A stretch of 64,000 nucleotides of DNA, taken from Rutpela maculata. Its lineage: Eukaryota > Arthropoda > Insecta > Coleoptera > Cerambycidae. The stretch lies in the NCBI GenBank assembly GCA_936432065.2, contig OW386290.2, positions 128,944,677 to 129,008,676 of the forward strand, given 5' to 3'. How positions within the stretch are numbered: position 1 is the first letter of the stretch; every line of letters begins with the position of its first letter. Of the stretch, positions 11,579-23,487 are shown piece after piece. The position numbers were made by a program, and so were the translations under genes. Under the pieces are notes generated by a model. The model was not told where the DNA came from. It ran no database searches and saw only the letters and a program-made list of their open reading frames with translations.

Positions 11579-11958
11579 ATAGGGCATCTGCACGTGACGT
11601 CACAGCTAACCTCAAAAATATGTGTTTCTTAAGATTTAAAGTATTACGCAGCTATTATTAAAATTTCTGCCTGGTTCCCGTATTTTCAACTAAAATCTAG
11701 TTCAGTGTAATATTTATGAAGTTCTAAACACCTTGTCCTAATAAAATAGGCCCCTTTTTGTAGGTTGGAAATCTAACCTGTAATTAGCAGTCTATTTCTA
11801 TTAATCAAGAATATTGAAAAATTATTTACGTGAATTTTTAAATATTTGCTTGGAGCCAGTACCGGCTCCAAGCTAAAAATGCGTACACAAATATTAAAAA
11901 TGAGAATAAACTTGAAAAACTTAAAATTTAAGGTTATGTTAGGTACATGATGCAGTTG
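11579..11958. mobile_element. Element C, left-arm copy
   Basis: It starts AGGGCATCTGCACGTGACGT and ends near GATGCAGTTGCG. It matches 14722-15102 (inverted) and 16738-17111 (complete, with clean TIRs). It occupies the inner end of the FB-2 left arm and is preceded by CTAT, consistent with a TA target. Confidence 0.7.
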
Positions 11959-11960
11959 CG

Positions 11961-14290
11961 GACTAGTTTACAAGTTCAAGGTCGTGTTAATGCTTGATAA
12001 AGCTCGTACAAATATTAGTGAGGGCTCATTGAATTCGGAATGACGTCTAGAAAAAGTGTAAAAGTTTCACACCCGCACATAAACAATTGCAAAAGTTATA
12101 AACAAATGAAGATTGAAAATATAACGAGTTTCGTCGTTTACAAATAACTCAAAAACTATTAATATTTAAGAAAATTGAAAGAACGATTCTTAAAGAGGAA
12201 TGAATTTCCAATAAAAAAGCCGAACTCCCGAAACTCTATCTCTCAGCGCTTTGCGCGGCGAACACTAAGCCGTTACGATGCTCTGAAATCGGCCGTAATA
12301 AGTAAAAATATTTTTTTATGTTATTAAATATTAATTTAAAATTTTTTAAAAATTATGGTATTATTTAGACACTTAACGGAACAATATCCCGTTGAAAAAA
12401 AATTGTTTCACCGATTTTTCATAAAATGAGCCTATTGTTAATTAACAAATTTTTTTAGAGTTTACCTTTATATTTCAAGTCGGATAATTGTTAAACAAAA
12501 GCCACTAAAATTATTTCGCTTCATGGAGACCTTATAAAATTTTTTTTGCCATTTTATTATAAAATATTGTGATTAAAAATTAAAAAAATGTCTTAAATTT
12601 TTTTTTTAATTGTTTATAATAATGTTTTTCTTTTTTTCATTATTTAAACAAATTATTAAGAAAAAAATGTATTCGTAAAATTTATTATTTGCAATTCTCT
12701 ACAAGACGAAAAACAGAAAAAATTTTGTTGTTAATTCATTTGTTTATTTAATAAACAATTTGTTATTAACAATCGTCGAATGTTTTTAGATAGAAAAAAA
12801 AAAACAAAAACAACCGTATACATAAACATGTAAAAAGAAAAATAAACTTAACATGTTTATGTATATACGGTTGTTTTTGTTATTTTTTTTTTCTATCTAA
12901 AAAGAATATAAACACATTCGGCTATTGTTAATAACAAATTGTTTATTAAATAAACAAATAAATTAACAGCAAAAATTTTTTTCTCTTAAATAATAAAGTT
13001 TAAGAATACATTTTTTTCTTAATAATTTGTTTAAATAATGAAACAATGGAACAAAATATTATAAACAATTTAAAAAAATGTTTAAAGAAAATTTTTTAAT
13101 TTTTAATCACAATATTTTTAGGCTATTGTCTATGTCCAAAAAAAGAGGGTTGAAAGGAACTAAAACGTTAAAGGGTTTTTATTGTTTCTTATGTTCAATT
13201 GACCCCAAAATATGAGAAAACCGCTGAGTGCTACCATTTAAAGGTTTTGAGATCGAAGTAAAAAGGTCAACTTTTCACATTTTTGAGGTTTACTGGAAAA
13301 CTATGCATTTTTCCTATAAACACGTCAATAGAAAACTTGTAGAAAATTAAATTTCCAATCGAAATGGTACCTTCAGAAGTCAATTTTTTTTTACAAAAAT
13401 ACGCCCAGCAAACAAAACAAAAAAAAATGCATTTTTTTTTTTGTCTTAGCCTGTAACTTTTTTCGGGTACATTTAGGCATAGATATTCTGCATAAAAAAA
13501 GCTGACGTTTTACCCGTTAATAATCATTTTAAGGGTAAAACGCCAGCTTTTTTTTATGCAGCAATGTCTATGCCTATATGTACCCGAAAAAAGTTACAGG
13601 CTAAAATTTTAAAAAAATTAAAAATTGCATTTTTTTTGTTTTGTTTTCTGGGCGTATTTTTGTAAAAAAAAAAAATTTGACTTCTGAAGGTGCCATTTCG
13701 ATTGGAAATTTAATTCTCAACAACTTTTCTATTGACGTGTTTATAGGAAAAATGCATAGTTTTCGAGCAAAACTCAAAACAATAGGCTCATTTTATGAAA
13801 AATCGGTGAAACAATTTTTTTCCAACGGGATATTGTTCCTTTAAGTGTCTAAATAATACCATATTTTTTTAAAATTTTTAAGTTAATATTTAATAACATA
13901 AAAAATATTTTTACTTATTACGGCTGGTTTCAGAGCATCGTAACGGCTTAGTGTTCGCCGCGCAGAGCTCCATTTTCAACATTAAATTGAAATTATTAAT
14001 AATAGACATAGAGTTTCGGGAGTTGGGACTTTTTTATTTGAAATTCATTCCTCTTTAAAAATCCTCTTTTAAATTTTCTTAAATATTACTAGTTTTCGAG
14101 TTATTTGCAAAAAACGAAACTCGTTATTTTTTCAATCTTCATTTGTTTATAACTTTTGCAATTGTTTATATGCGGGTTTGAAACTTTTGCACATTTTTCT
14201 AGGTGTCATTCTGAATCGAATGAGCCCTCACTCATATTTCCACGAGCTTTATTAAGCATTAACACGGCTTTGAACTTGTGAACTAGTCTA
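11961..14290. mobile_element. FB-1 foldback element, copy 2
   Basis: The ends GACTAGTTTACAAGTTC (11961) and GAACTTGTGAACTAGTC (to about 14289) match copies 1 and 3. The left arm runs to about 12850 and its inverted counterpart follows directly. The distal right arm is displaced by an inserted palindrome at 13281-13779. It forms most of the FB-2 loop. Confidence 0.8.
13281..13779. repeat. Nested 0.5-kb palindrome inside FB-1 copy 2
   Basis: Arms starting TTTTGAGGTTTACTGGAAAA (13281) and ending in its complement meet near 13517, where TAAAACGTCAGC-type sequence folds back. The arms carry GGGCGTATTTTTGTA and CATTTCGATTGGAAATTTAA in inverted orientation. There is no coding content, and the target duplication was not resolved. 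Confidence 0.75.
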
Positions 14291-14720
14291 TATATCTCAA
14301 TGCAGCGGTGGTGTATGTTTTGGTGAACAAATGCTCCTAAAAATTGTTAACAAATTTGTTTTTAGTAATTCTTATTTTAACTTTTCATAAGATTAATTTA
14401 ATATAGAATGGATCATACATTTTGTTTTAAGAATGAATTATTTTCTTCTAATTGTTATTATCCATCCATCCAAAAAATGGTTCAATTATTTATTATTTAA
14501 TTGATCCAATTTTATTTTTTAAACTGTTTATTTTTATTCAGATTAGGAATAGAATAATATCAATGATCTATTTTAATGGAAATGTATCGATCATTTTTTT
14601 TAAATGTCATTTTTATTTCATTCAAAATTAAAATTAATGATCCAAAAAAAAATTCACTCAAATTCATTCAAAATTTTCACTTATTCACCAAAACATTCAC
14701 AACCGCTGCATTGAGATATC
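14291..14720. mobile_element. 430-bp AT-rich MITE
   Basis: The ends TATATCTCAATGCAGCGG and CCGCTGCATTGAGATATC are inverted repeats that continue with ATGTTTTGGTGAA-like sequence. The interior is AT-rich, with repeated TGATCCA/TGATCAA words. It is inserted between FB-1 copy 2 and the FB-2 right arm, apparently at TA. Confidence 0.7.
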
Positions 14721-14721
14721 G

Positions 14722-15102
14722 AGCATCTGCATCATGTAACCAACATAACCTTAAATTTTAAGTTTTTCAAGTTTATTCTCATTTTTAATGTTTGTATACG
14801 CATTTTTAGCTTGGAGCCGGTACTGGCTCTAAGCAAATATTTAAAAATTCGCGTAAATAATTTTTCAATATTGTTGATTAATAGAAATAGACTGTTAATT
14901 ACAAGTTAGATTTCCAACCTACAAAAAGAGTCCTATTTTATTGGGACAAAGTATCTACAACTTCATAAATATTACACTGAACTAGATTATAGTTGAAAAT
15001 ACGGGAACCAGGCAGAAATATTAATAATAGTTGCGTAATACTCTTAAATCTTAAGAAACACATATTTTTGAGGTTAGTTGTGACGTCACTCGCGGATGCC
15101 CT
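14722..15102. mobile_element. Element C, right-arm copy (inverted)
   Basis: This is the reverse complement of 11579-11958 with scattered differences. It ends at GGATGCCC, where a 266-bp MITE interrupts the original TA. Confidence 0.7.
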
Positions 15103-15368
15103 TACTGCCGTCATAAGATGAAAAGCCGCATCTAGATATTTGTCATAAATGAGATTCTAATAATATATGATGAGCACCCAAGAGTTCTGCAGTTAAAAAA
15201 ATTATTAAAAAATTATAAAGTACAAAAATATAAGTGGATAAAAAGCAGCTACATGATTTTCTTAATTAATATTTACTAGTTGGGAAAAAAACAAACGCCT
15301 TTGTTACTTTCCTCGCCAACCGACAATTTACAGATGGGCTATTCTCCTTATGACTTATGACGGCAGTA
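15103..15368. mobile_element. 266-bp MITE with TACTGCCGTCATAAG ends
   Basis: TACTGCCGTCATAAG (15103) and CTTATGACGGCAGTA (to 15368) form perfect 15-bp inverted ends that include the TA target. The corresponding point of the opposite FB-2 arm lacks the insert, so the empty site is visible. Mariner-type target. Confidence 0.85.
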
Positions 15369-16112
15369 TAGATGTGACGTATACGCGTCTTGTAGGCAAC
15401 GCAGCAGCTACGAAACCATTTTATCTTTGTCGTACGCATTCTTTATTTCTTTTCAGTTATCGTGACGTCACAAGAGCAGTGTCTTACGTTTGGAAAAAAG
15501 TTAAACAGGTAAATAAATTCATACCTGCTCAAAAATGATGGGTAAAAAAAAATTTCAAAAGCAAATATTCAATATATTAAATAATGAACAGAATGGTATA
15601 CAAAAAAATTCGTTTCACCGTTCAAAGTGGTTTTAATTGAAAATAAAAAAAATTAAAATTTTTATAACTTTTTTATTAACAATTTAAAAAAAAATCCATT
15701 TCTCTGAAACGAATGTTTATATTTTTCTGAGTAAATAGAAAAAAAAAATTTTCAAATTCATTAACTTTTCAGCACGCTATGATTTTTTAAAGTTGTACAT
15801 ATCATCCCTTAACTTCTAACCAGCCTAACTCCGTTAATTTTAGTAATACCAAAAAAAGTCTAGAGACCATTTTTATATAAAATTTCATGCTTTACAATTT
15901 TTGTTTGAAATTTTTTTTACTAGCTTTTACACATTTTGAGTAATTTTGAAAAAACACTTTATTTTATTTTTTTTCACCCCTTCCCGGGGGTTCAGAAAAA
16001 AAATTCTTTCATTAATCGTGTTCTAACACATCAAAGTAAGTTATATCAAAAATTCAAGTATTTACCTCAAAATTTTGATTTGCCGACTTATTTAATTGGA
16101 CTAAATATGTTT

Positions 16113-16620
16113 GTAATGACGTTAATAAAAAAGTTGAAAAAAATACTAGAGAAGGAAATGATCGGAAGGGGTAGAAAATACCTCTTTTATCACGGGTTTC
16201 GTAACTTGTAGAATTAGGTCAAAAATGAAAAAGAAAACAATATATTTACTTTTTTTGGCCCAAAATAAGATGTTTTTACTCTTGTGATTTTTTTTCCAAA
16301 AATGCGTATTTTTCGAAATATAGCCACTCTAAAATTCCTAAAAGTGGGGGAGAGGATATGTAAAAGCTGAAAAAAAAATCTAAAAAAATTCAGGTGAATG
16401 TATCATCGAAATACAAGAATTTTTTGTCAAGTGCGTTTTCATCGAGTTTTTCCGGAAAAACATGAAAAACTACCCCTTTCTTTGAAATTGTAGCGCTTTA
16501 AAAATATGTAATTTAAAAATTTGAAAAAACTCAACCCATTCGACACAAAACTTAAGAGGGAGCAACGCGATCAAATCAGAGGAAAGTGGGCGGAAATGAA
16601 TCAATAAAGCAAAGATTAGA
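16113..16620. other. Unclassified stretch between FB-2 and FB-1 copy 4
   Basis: AT-rich sequence without a recognisable gene, inverted repeat or microsatellite. I see nothing that can be named. Confidence 0.5.
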
Positions 16621-16737
16621 GAATTAACAATTAACATTTTTTTTTTTTAGAGTTTGCGTTTATATTTCAAGTCGGATAATTGTTAAACAAAAGCCACTAA
16701 AATTATTTCGCTTCGTGGAGACCTTATGTCAACTATA

Positions 16738-17111
16738 GGGCATTTGCACGTGACGTCATAGCTAAGCTCAAAAATATGTGTTTCTTAAGATTTAAGAGTA
16801 TTACGCAGCTATTATTAAAATTTCTGCTGGTTCCCGTATTTTCAACTAAAATCTAGTTCAGTGTAATGTTTATGAAGTTCTAAATACCTTGTCCTAATAA
16901 AATAGGACTCTTTTTGTAGGTTGGAAATATAACCTGTAAATAGCAGTCTATTTTCATTAATCAACAATATTGAAAATTTATTTACGTGAATTTTTAAGTA
17001 TTTGCTTGAAACCAGTACGGCTTCAAGCTAAAAATGCGTACCTATTCAGACAATAAAAACGAGAAATAAACTTGAAAAACTTAAAATTTAAGGTTATGAT
17101 GCAGATGCCCT
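16738..17111. mobile_element. Element C, complete copy
   Basis: The ends AGGGCATTTGCA and TGCAGATGCCCT are 12-bp inverted repeats with one mismatch, flanked by TA-type sequence. Length is about 374 bp. This copy defines the element's true boundaries and shows that the two FB-2 arm copies are full-length pieces. Confidence 0.8.
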
Positions 17112-17112
17112 A

Positions 17113-17306
17113 TTAGGCAATCCAACGACCTGTCAAAATTATTTTTCAATATGGCGCTGAGGGCAAACATGGGGTTTATTTTAATTAACTCGCGGAAACG
17201 TAGCCAAGGCAACCGAAAAAAAACTCATTTAACGAATGAAAATAAAGGATTGCCGGATGTTTGCCCTCAACGCCATGTTAAAAGTCACGTGGTTTGGATT
17301 GCTTAA
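17113..17306. mobile_element. 194-bp MITE, copy 2 of an identical pair
   Basis: Same orientation and, by eye, the same sequence as 10031-10224. It sits directly against element C. Its flanks (CCCTA and TACTTTAT) differ from those of copy 1, so these are separate insertions rather than one duplicated segment. Confidence 0.85.
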
Positions 17307-18745
17307 TACTTTATGAGATTATGACATTGCGATGTTTTTAATTGTTATAGTACATTAGTTTATTATTTAACCTAACAAGAAAAAATGAAAAAGAGAGAGG
17401 TTGAAATTTTTTTTATTAATTTTAATTATTATTACTGTTTTTATATTCAAAAATACTATAAGATTACATAAACTTTAACTTTTTATTGCTATTTGTTTAA
17501 ACGAATTTTATAAACAAATAGGTAAATTACGTATTTTGAAAAAAAAATTTTGCCATTTTATTTGCTATAAAATGATTAAAAAAGAAAAAAATTCTTAAAC
17601 ATTTTTTTCAATTGTCTATAATATTTTTTTTCCTTTCTTATTATTTAAACAAATTATTAAGAAAAAATTTTATTCTTAAAATTTATTATTTGCAGTTCTC
17701 TACAAGGTGGAAAAAATAAAAACTTTTCTGTTGTTAATTTATTTGTTTATTTAATAAACAATTTGTTATTAACAATCGCCGAATGTGTTTATATTTTTTA
17801 GATAGAAAATATAACAAAAACAACCGTATACATAAACATGTCAAAAACATTTTTTAATATTTTTTATAGAATTTTCAATTATTTTTTGACATATTCATGT
17901 ATACGGTTGTTTTTGATATTTTTTTTCTGTCGGCGATTATTAATAACAAATTAAATAAGCAAATAAATTAACAAAAAAAAAAATCTGTTTTCCACCTTGT
18001 AGAGAATTGCAAACAATGAATTTTAAGAATTTTTTTTTCTAAATAATTTGTTTAAATAATGAAAAAAGAAAAAAAATCGTTATAAACAATTAAAAAAATT
18101 TTAAGAATTTTTTTTCTTTTTTAATCATTACATTTGATAACAAATAAAATGGCAAATTTTTTTTTTCAAAAATACGTAATTTATCTATTTGTATATAAAA
18201 TTTGTTTAAACAAATAGCAATAATAATTTTAAGTTTATGTAGTCTCATAGTATTTTTGGATATAAAAACAATAATAATGATAAAAATTAATAAAAAAAAA
18301 AACATCGCTATGTCATAATCCCATAAAGAATAGTTGAGTAAGGTCTCCACGAAGCGAAATAATTTTAGTGGCTTTTGTTTAACAATTATCCGACTTGAAA
18401 TATAAACGCAAACTCTAAAAAAAATTGTTAATTCACAATAATACGCTCATTTTATGAAAAATCGGTGAAAAAATTTTTTTCCAACGGGATATTGTTCCTT
18501 TAAGTGTCTAAATAATATCATATTTTTTTAAAATTGTTAAATTAACATTTAATAACAAAAAAAATATTTTTACTTATTTCATCCGGTTTCAGAAAGTAAA
18601 AGGTAAAAGAAAGGAAAAAAGTTATAAAACACAGTGTTGTACAACATTTTTCTTGTTAAATAGTATGTTGTATGTTATCCATCAGATGTCGGTAAAGATC
18701 AAAGGAAGTTATAAAACTTTGTTGTATAACACGTCTACAATTTAA

Positions 18746-19186
18746 GTGGATGAAGTAAAAAAATATTTTGAGGTTTCTGGTTCTTGTACATACACTAAAT
18801 CACATTTTTTTTTCATCCCCTTTAATAATGAGGTGACGGTGGTAATAGGGGTGGCTAATTTTTTTGAGACTTCTTTTGTATATACTAAATACCAATTTTA
18901 TGGACTCTTACCTGCTTGATTTACCCATTTACCCCCTATCCTTCGACGGAACAAGATAATAATATAATCTAGTTCCAGATCTCGTTAAAGTACATATGTG
19001 TACCAAATTTCAAGTCAATATCTTAAACGGTTCCAGAGTAAACGTGCGCACAAAAAAAGTTACAGACAGAAATTTTTTCGCTCAAACTTAAAATCTCGAC
19101 GTTTCATGACATTTTAAGCCTATTTGAACAATACAATTTTTTTTTTTAATTTTGTCGTTACTATACTTCCACTGGATGTGGAAGTA
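18746..19186 (-). mobile_element. Repeat A copy 2 (partial)
   Basis: It begins inside the element at GTGGATGAAGTAAAAAA and keeps the palindromic end ACTTCCACTGGATGTGGAAG, followed by TAAAA. The CCGCTGCCC end is missing. It shows several internal deletions relative to copy 5. Confidence 0.8.
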
Positions 19187-19314
19187 AAATATTATGTACA
19201 CTATTTTGTTTTGTTACATAATCTGGATGCCTCGGTTATATTATAACAAGTTACACAATAAAGTTTCACAACAAATTTGTTATTTAACATGTTTTGTTAC
19301 ATAGTCTGGAACCG

Positions 19315-19428
19315 GGTTTGAAACTTCCACATTTTTCTAGACGTCATTCCGAATCCAATGAGCTCTCACTCGTATTTTTACGAGCTTTATCAAGAATTAA
19401 CACGGCTTTGAACTTGTGAACTAGTCTA
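19315..19428. mobile_element. FB-1 terminal fragment
   Basis: About 110 bp of the right FB-1 end, finishing TTGAACTTGTGAACTAGTCTA. It is truncated on the left. No partner end was found nearby. Confidence 0.75.
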
Positions 19429-19460
19429 ATTGTTGATAATATTGTACACTAAGGAGACAA

Positions 19461-19825
19461 TGCACAGTGGTCCCAAATTGAGTTTTTTGGTTAAAAAATT
19501 GCTAGAGAGCTCAAATCATGTCGGAAATTAACAATTTTTTTTTAAATTAAAGCTTACCGAAATTCCAACAAATCATTGGAGCCCGAATTTTGAAAAAAAA
19601 ATTTCCTTTTTTATTATATTAAGTTAAAGAACAAATTTTTGTTGGCCATTTTTTTGCCTTTAACCTAATATAATAAAGAAGGAAAATTTTTTTTTCAATA
19701 TTCGGGCTCCGAGGATTTGTTGGACTTTTGGTAAGCTTTAATTTAAAAAAAATGTTAATTTCCGACAAGATTTGCGCTTTCTAGCCATTTTTGAACCAAA
19801 AAACTCAATTTAGGACCACTGTGCA
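19461..19825. mobile_element. 365-bp palindromic MITE
   Basis: The ends TGCACAGTGGTCC and GGACCACTGTGCA extend inward into a nearly complete foldback (AATTGAGTTTTTTGG, TTAATTTCCGACA, ATTCGGGCTCC in both orientations). It lies about 470 bp upstream of the host gene's start codon. No coding capacity. Confidence 0.85.
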
Positions 19826-20290
19826 ATGGCCTAGTAATTAGTTTGACTAAAGACCACCAGGTGGCGTACTCCTTATTTTCAGACGCCTATTCAACAACAA
19901 GAGAGATCGGCTTTAAAGATCCACCTTATATATTTACTGTGACAAAACCGATATTGTTCTTCTAATAATGATGTATGGTTAATAAAATATATTCTATTAT
20001 ATTTTATGATTTCTTATCTAGTGATAAAAATTTGTTGGATTGTTGGATGTTATGTCACAGAATGTTAGGTTAAAACAATAAATGAAATGACAGAAATACC
20101 AACAAAAAGATGATCAAATTGATCAGTGAAACATCAAAGGCAGTGCGGAGAGTGTCGCTTCTGGGAGTTCCTTATACTGCGACGCAACCTACATCGATCT
20201 GGAACATTAATTCTTAAATGTGTCGCTTTGACAGTTCTTTAGCAATAAAATTATGTAGAAAACTTACAGGAAATTTCAGCGCGGTTTAAA
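19826..20290 (+). promoter_or_regulatory. Upstream region of the three-exon gene
   Basis: The 465 bp before ATG 20291 are free of recognised repeats, and 20140-20290 is less AT-biased than its surroundings. No TATA box at a fitting distance was identified. The start context is TTTAAAATGC. Promoter role is inferred from position only. Confidence 0.35.
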
Positions 20291-21086
20291 ATGCAATCCA
20301 CAAAAAAATCATGTATATCCCCTCAGCCTAGAAGTGTTAACAACTACTCTTACTCATTAGCAAATAAAAATGTGCCAAGAAAAAAACACGCTTCAATTCA
20401 AACCGACAAAAGTTTACTATTACCTATGGAAAAGCTGCTTGAACTGAGCATGCAATTAAAAGACGATTTTATTTTTGACGAGAATACGACAATAACTTAT
20501 TCCTTAGCTCTGGACTATATTAACACAGTTCATAATAGTATGAACAAGAATTTATATGAGAACTACGGAGAGTGTGGCGATGCAGACCCAGAGGCCAACA
20601 ATTTTTTTAAGCTACCAAGTATTCCTAACTACTCGACTATATATTTAATGCTTTTGGAGCAAACTAGGCCGCCAAAAATAGCTGATGAAACCTATAATCA
20701 CAAAACAAAGAAAGATATCATCAAAAAAGATTGTGAAGCACAGCAAAGTATTTTAAAATCCGGCGTCACTGAACAAAAAGCGATTTTCAACGAGAACATA
20801 CACGAAAGACAGAAAAAGAGCACAGGTATAAATTTATGTGACATAACATTGCCATCAGTACAACTGGAAGCTATAGATACAGACGATGGATTTAGGGAAT
20901 CTACCAAATATCATGCCACACATACTCAGGAGAATATAAATTATGTTCAGCAGGTTGTGATATATTCCAAAACGAACAGTTTTTCTGAAGAAGAAAGAGT
21001 AGTAGAGAGTAACTTTGATAATGATAATTATAGTGAAGGCTCAGACAGAGAATGTGAATCATATATGGGCGTAATACAAAACGAAG
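20291..21086 (+). CDS. Unrecognised ~600-residue protein, coding exon 1 (residues 1-265)
   Basis: The frame starts at ATG 20291 and stays open for 265 codons, leaving one base (G, 21086) before a GAAG|GTATTT donor. It is joined in phase with 31844. The encoded part begins basic (RKKHASIQTDK, residues 30-40), followed by a likely amphipathic helix around 45-60 (MEKLLELSMQLKDDF). It then becomes acidic and rich in Asn, Ser and Glu, looking disordered towards 230-260. There is no signal peptide or membrane segment. The open frame is long, and its codon use differs from the surrounding AT repeats. I do not recognise the family. A cytoskeletal or nuclear scaffold role would be only a guess. Confidence 0.75.
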
Positions 21087-22198
21087 GTATTTAATTTTTT
21101 TGATACACAACCTATAGAAATCCAAACTAAGAATGATTTGTCTTATTTTCCACATTTTAAAATGAAAACATTAAAATTTTTGAACTATACTTAATAGCCA
21201 AAATAGGGCAGAAAAACAAATTTTGACCTTGAAAAAATTAATACAAGCAAGGAATTTGGTGGAGATGTTTCACTTGCCATTCTAATTAATATACTAAAAG
21301 TCCCCTAAAATCGAAGCTGTGCTTCGCCTGCCATATTGAAAAATGGCGGCTCATTTTCAGATTTCTGTATATATAAATCCTTTACCGTTGCAGATAGGAA
21401 AAGAAGTTTCAAATAAAAGATGTAGGCCATAATAAAACAAACCATTTCTCATATTAACATTTTTTCTCTAAATCGAACGGTTTTTGAATTATGAAGTGCA
21501 GATTGTTATTGAATTTTCAAAAATCACAATTGCATACAAAATACACTGTAAAATGCGTGTTTATTGTTTGTAAGTAAAACAAAAAACATTTTTTTAGGTA
21601 TATTACCATTACAGAAGAAAAATATACTGTAATTATGAAGCCTATAACAAATAGAATAAAATACGAAAATACGTTAAAACATTAGTTCATTATCAAAAAA
21701 AAAAAAAAAAAAAATTCTGTTCCAAGTACTAATAAACTTATCATACCTTAAGTATTCTTGTGTGCTGAAACCGAATCTTCAATTAAAAAAATTTTTACCT
21801 CGTAGATTTCGAGTAAATCCCGGTTTTTATCATCAAAATACGTTTTTTAACAAAGGGTATAGCCGGATAAGCATGGTGTAACTGCCCCCAAGCGTCTGGC
21901 GCTTATATTTGTGCAGTAGGAAGCAATCTCGGAAAGTAGCAATTTCACAAAATATTAGCCCGAAAAAGGGACCGGTAAGGGAGGGTTGGTTTTAGCAAAA
22001 CTATTTTTTTTCTAAGAAACGGCGCATTCGCTTTGTAAAAAATATGTGTTAAAGACCTACTGAGAAAGTACTAAATAAACATGTATATTATTTTCAAATT
22101 TTTTTTAAGGTAACTTATCCCTGAATTTTTTTCTGTAGCATGACTGGGGATTCACTTATGTTATATTTTTTTCCCAGTCTTGTACGAAGATTACGCCA
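21087..22198 (+). other. Start of intron 1, unclassified sequence
   Basis: AT-rich intron with no gene. 21693-21850 is half of MITE family D (poly-A end, then a TTTCGAGTAAATCCCGG block) lacking its inverted partner. 21300-21370 holds a GC-richer word, GCCATATTGAAAAATGGCGG, that also occurs in the foldback at 26684. Confidence 0.5.
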
Positions 22199-22598
22199 TA
22201 CTTAAAAAAATTGCCGAAGTGTGCAGTGTCGTATGCATATTTTGTGGACAATTAACCCCCTGCGAGTAAAGAAGGCCAAAATGCAAAGTAAATATGGATA
22301 CCTGAGTAGTGTATACATAATGATTAGTGATTATGGAGATGGTGAACGTTGTAAGAGAAACCAATATAAAGCTGCTACGCTGACAGTTAATTAGGTGATC
22401 AATAGAGTTTAACTCTCTTGCGCCGCAAAAATCAATTTATAGCCGGAATGTTAAATATCATTAAGGGTAAAAACTAAAGTCAGCGGTACTATTGATATTA
22501 TCGTCGGCGGAGATAAGAGCTTGGTCTTAACAGTCATGTGTTGTTAACAATTTGCAGCACTAAATCGTAGCATTACTAACCTGTGAGGGATATGGATG

Positions 22599-22795
22599 TT
22601 AATCTTCCTCACTGTCATCTGCAATCACTGCACTCATGCTATCCTTCTGAAACAATAGAGAAAGAACTTCTGCCGGTTTAGGTATGCTTGATAGATATCG
22701 TCCTTCCGAAAGATAATAATGCACGACAGCAGCTACATGGGAACAACATCCAACAGTTCGATTCCCATTGGCACATTCAAAGAAATTGCCTTTTG
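22599..22795 (-). pseudogene. SWIM zinc-finger C-terminal fragment (left arm)
   Basis: The minus strand encodes the motif CANGNRTVGCCSH, i.e. the C-x-C...C-x-H pattern of SWIM fingers with its first Cys just upstream. A PKPAEVLSLLFQ segment and an acidic end, IADDSEED, precede TAA. It is the inverted duplicate of 23060-23487 and is 5'-truncated at the palindrome junction. SWIM-tailed proteins of this kind occur as second proteins of some eukaryotic DNA transposons; that link is from general knowledge. Confidence 0.65.
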
Positions 22796-23487
22796 TAGAT
22801 ATTTCCAGCAAAGATGTACTGGACTTTCTAGAAATGACGGATTTAAAACTGTTTTTTACCGGATCGTATCACTACAAACAAACGATTTTGTACCTCGAAG
22901 TCATAAATGAAGACGGAACACTTAATCTTCAGTACGTTAAGGACCAGTCCCAATGTACTCAAAATACAAGTTTGTTCACGTCACATCAAAACGAAGGTTT
23001 ACCGATGTTTCATCGACTATATTCCCCACAGTGTCGGAAGTTCCGGCGTTAGAAGACATTTCTGTGAATGTGCCAATGGGTATCGAACTGTTGGATGTTG
23101 TTCCCATGTAGCTGCTGTCGTGTATTACCTTTCGTACGGACGATATCTAGCAAGCATACCTAAACCGGCAGAAGTTCTCTCAGTGGTGCAGCCAGAAAAT
23201 TCATCTGGGGGGGCCAATAGAACCGGCCTCTCCAGAGGATGAGGAAAATTTTTCAGAAAATTGTTGTAAACGGATGTGTATAGATTCCTCTACTAGATAA
23301 TATTGGCATTAATTACAAAATATTTATTTCAAGGGATAGTTTTAATACTGGTTTGTACTGATAGAGATTATATGTCTTTATTTTTGGTTCATGGAGGACG
23401 GCTTGGCTGCGCCCCTGAGTTCTCTCCCTATTGTTCCAGAAAGATAGCATAAGTGCAGTAATTGCAGATGACAGTGAGGAAGATTAA
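22768..23487 (+). pseudogene. SWIM zinc-finger transposon protein fragment, frameshifted and interrupted
   Basis: A first frame from about 22790 reads VDISSKDVLDFLEMTDLK and YHYKQTILYLEV, up to a frameshift near 22950. A second frame continues to CECANGYRTVGCCSH (SWIM-type C-x-C-x(8)-C-C-x-H) and PKPAEVLS. There a 237-bp hAT-type MITE intervenes (23181-23417). Beyond it the frame resumes (LLFQKDSISAVIADDSEED) to TAA at 23485. SWIM fingers bind DNA or proteins. The N-terminus is missing, so the gene is dead. Confidence 0.7.
23181..23417. mobile_element. 237-bp hAT-type MITE
   Basis: The ends are CAGTGGTGCAGCCA and TGGCTGCGCCCCTG (14-bp inverted repeat, two mismatches). The 8-bp duplication AGTTCTCT lies at 23173-23180 and 23418-23425. 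The opposite palindrome arm lacks the insert. 8-bp duplication plus CAG-start ends are typical of hAT. Confidence 0.85.

Larger units (their letters stand above)
10848..16107. mobile_element. FB-2 giant inverted repeat enclosing FB-1 copy 2
   Basis: The outer ends AGTCCAATTAAATAAG (10848) and its complement (to 16107) start arms of about 1.1 kb. These are 10848-11960 and 14722-16107, the latter enlarged by a 266-bp MITE at 15103-15368. The loop is FB-1 copy 2 (11961-14290) plus a 430-bp MITE (14291-14720). The arms share element C at their inner ends. Apparent ORFs at 10695-11015 and 15936-16211 are mirror images in the arms and are not genes. Confidence 0.8.
16620..18593. mobile_element. FB-1 foldback element, copy 4 (termini missing)
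   Basis: The inner parts of both FB-1 arms are present, meeting near 17870, but the outer CTAGTTCAC ends are absent. The left arm is interrupted at 16738-17306 by element C and the 194-bp MITE; after removing these, the arm reads through at CAACTATACTTTATG. The right arm stops abruptly near 18593. Confidence 0.75.

Noticed and set aside
22719..22910. 63-residue ORF across the palindrome junction
   Set aside because: It reads the antisense of one SWIM copy into the sense of the other; a junction artefact.
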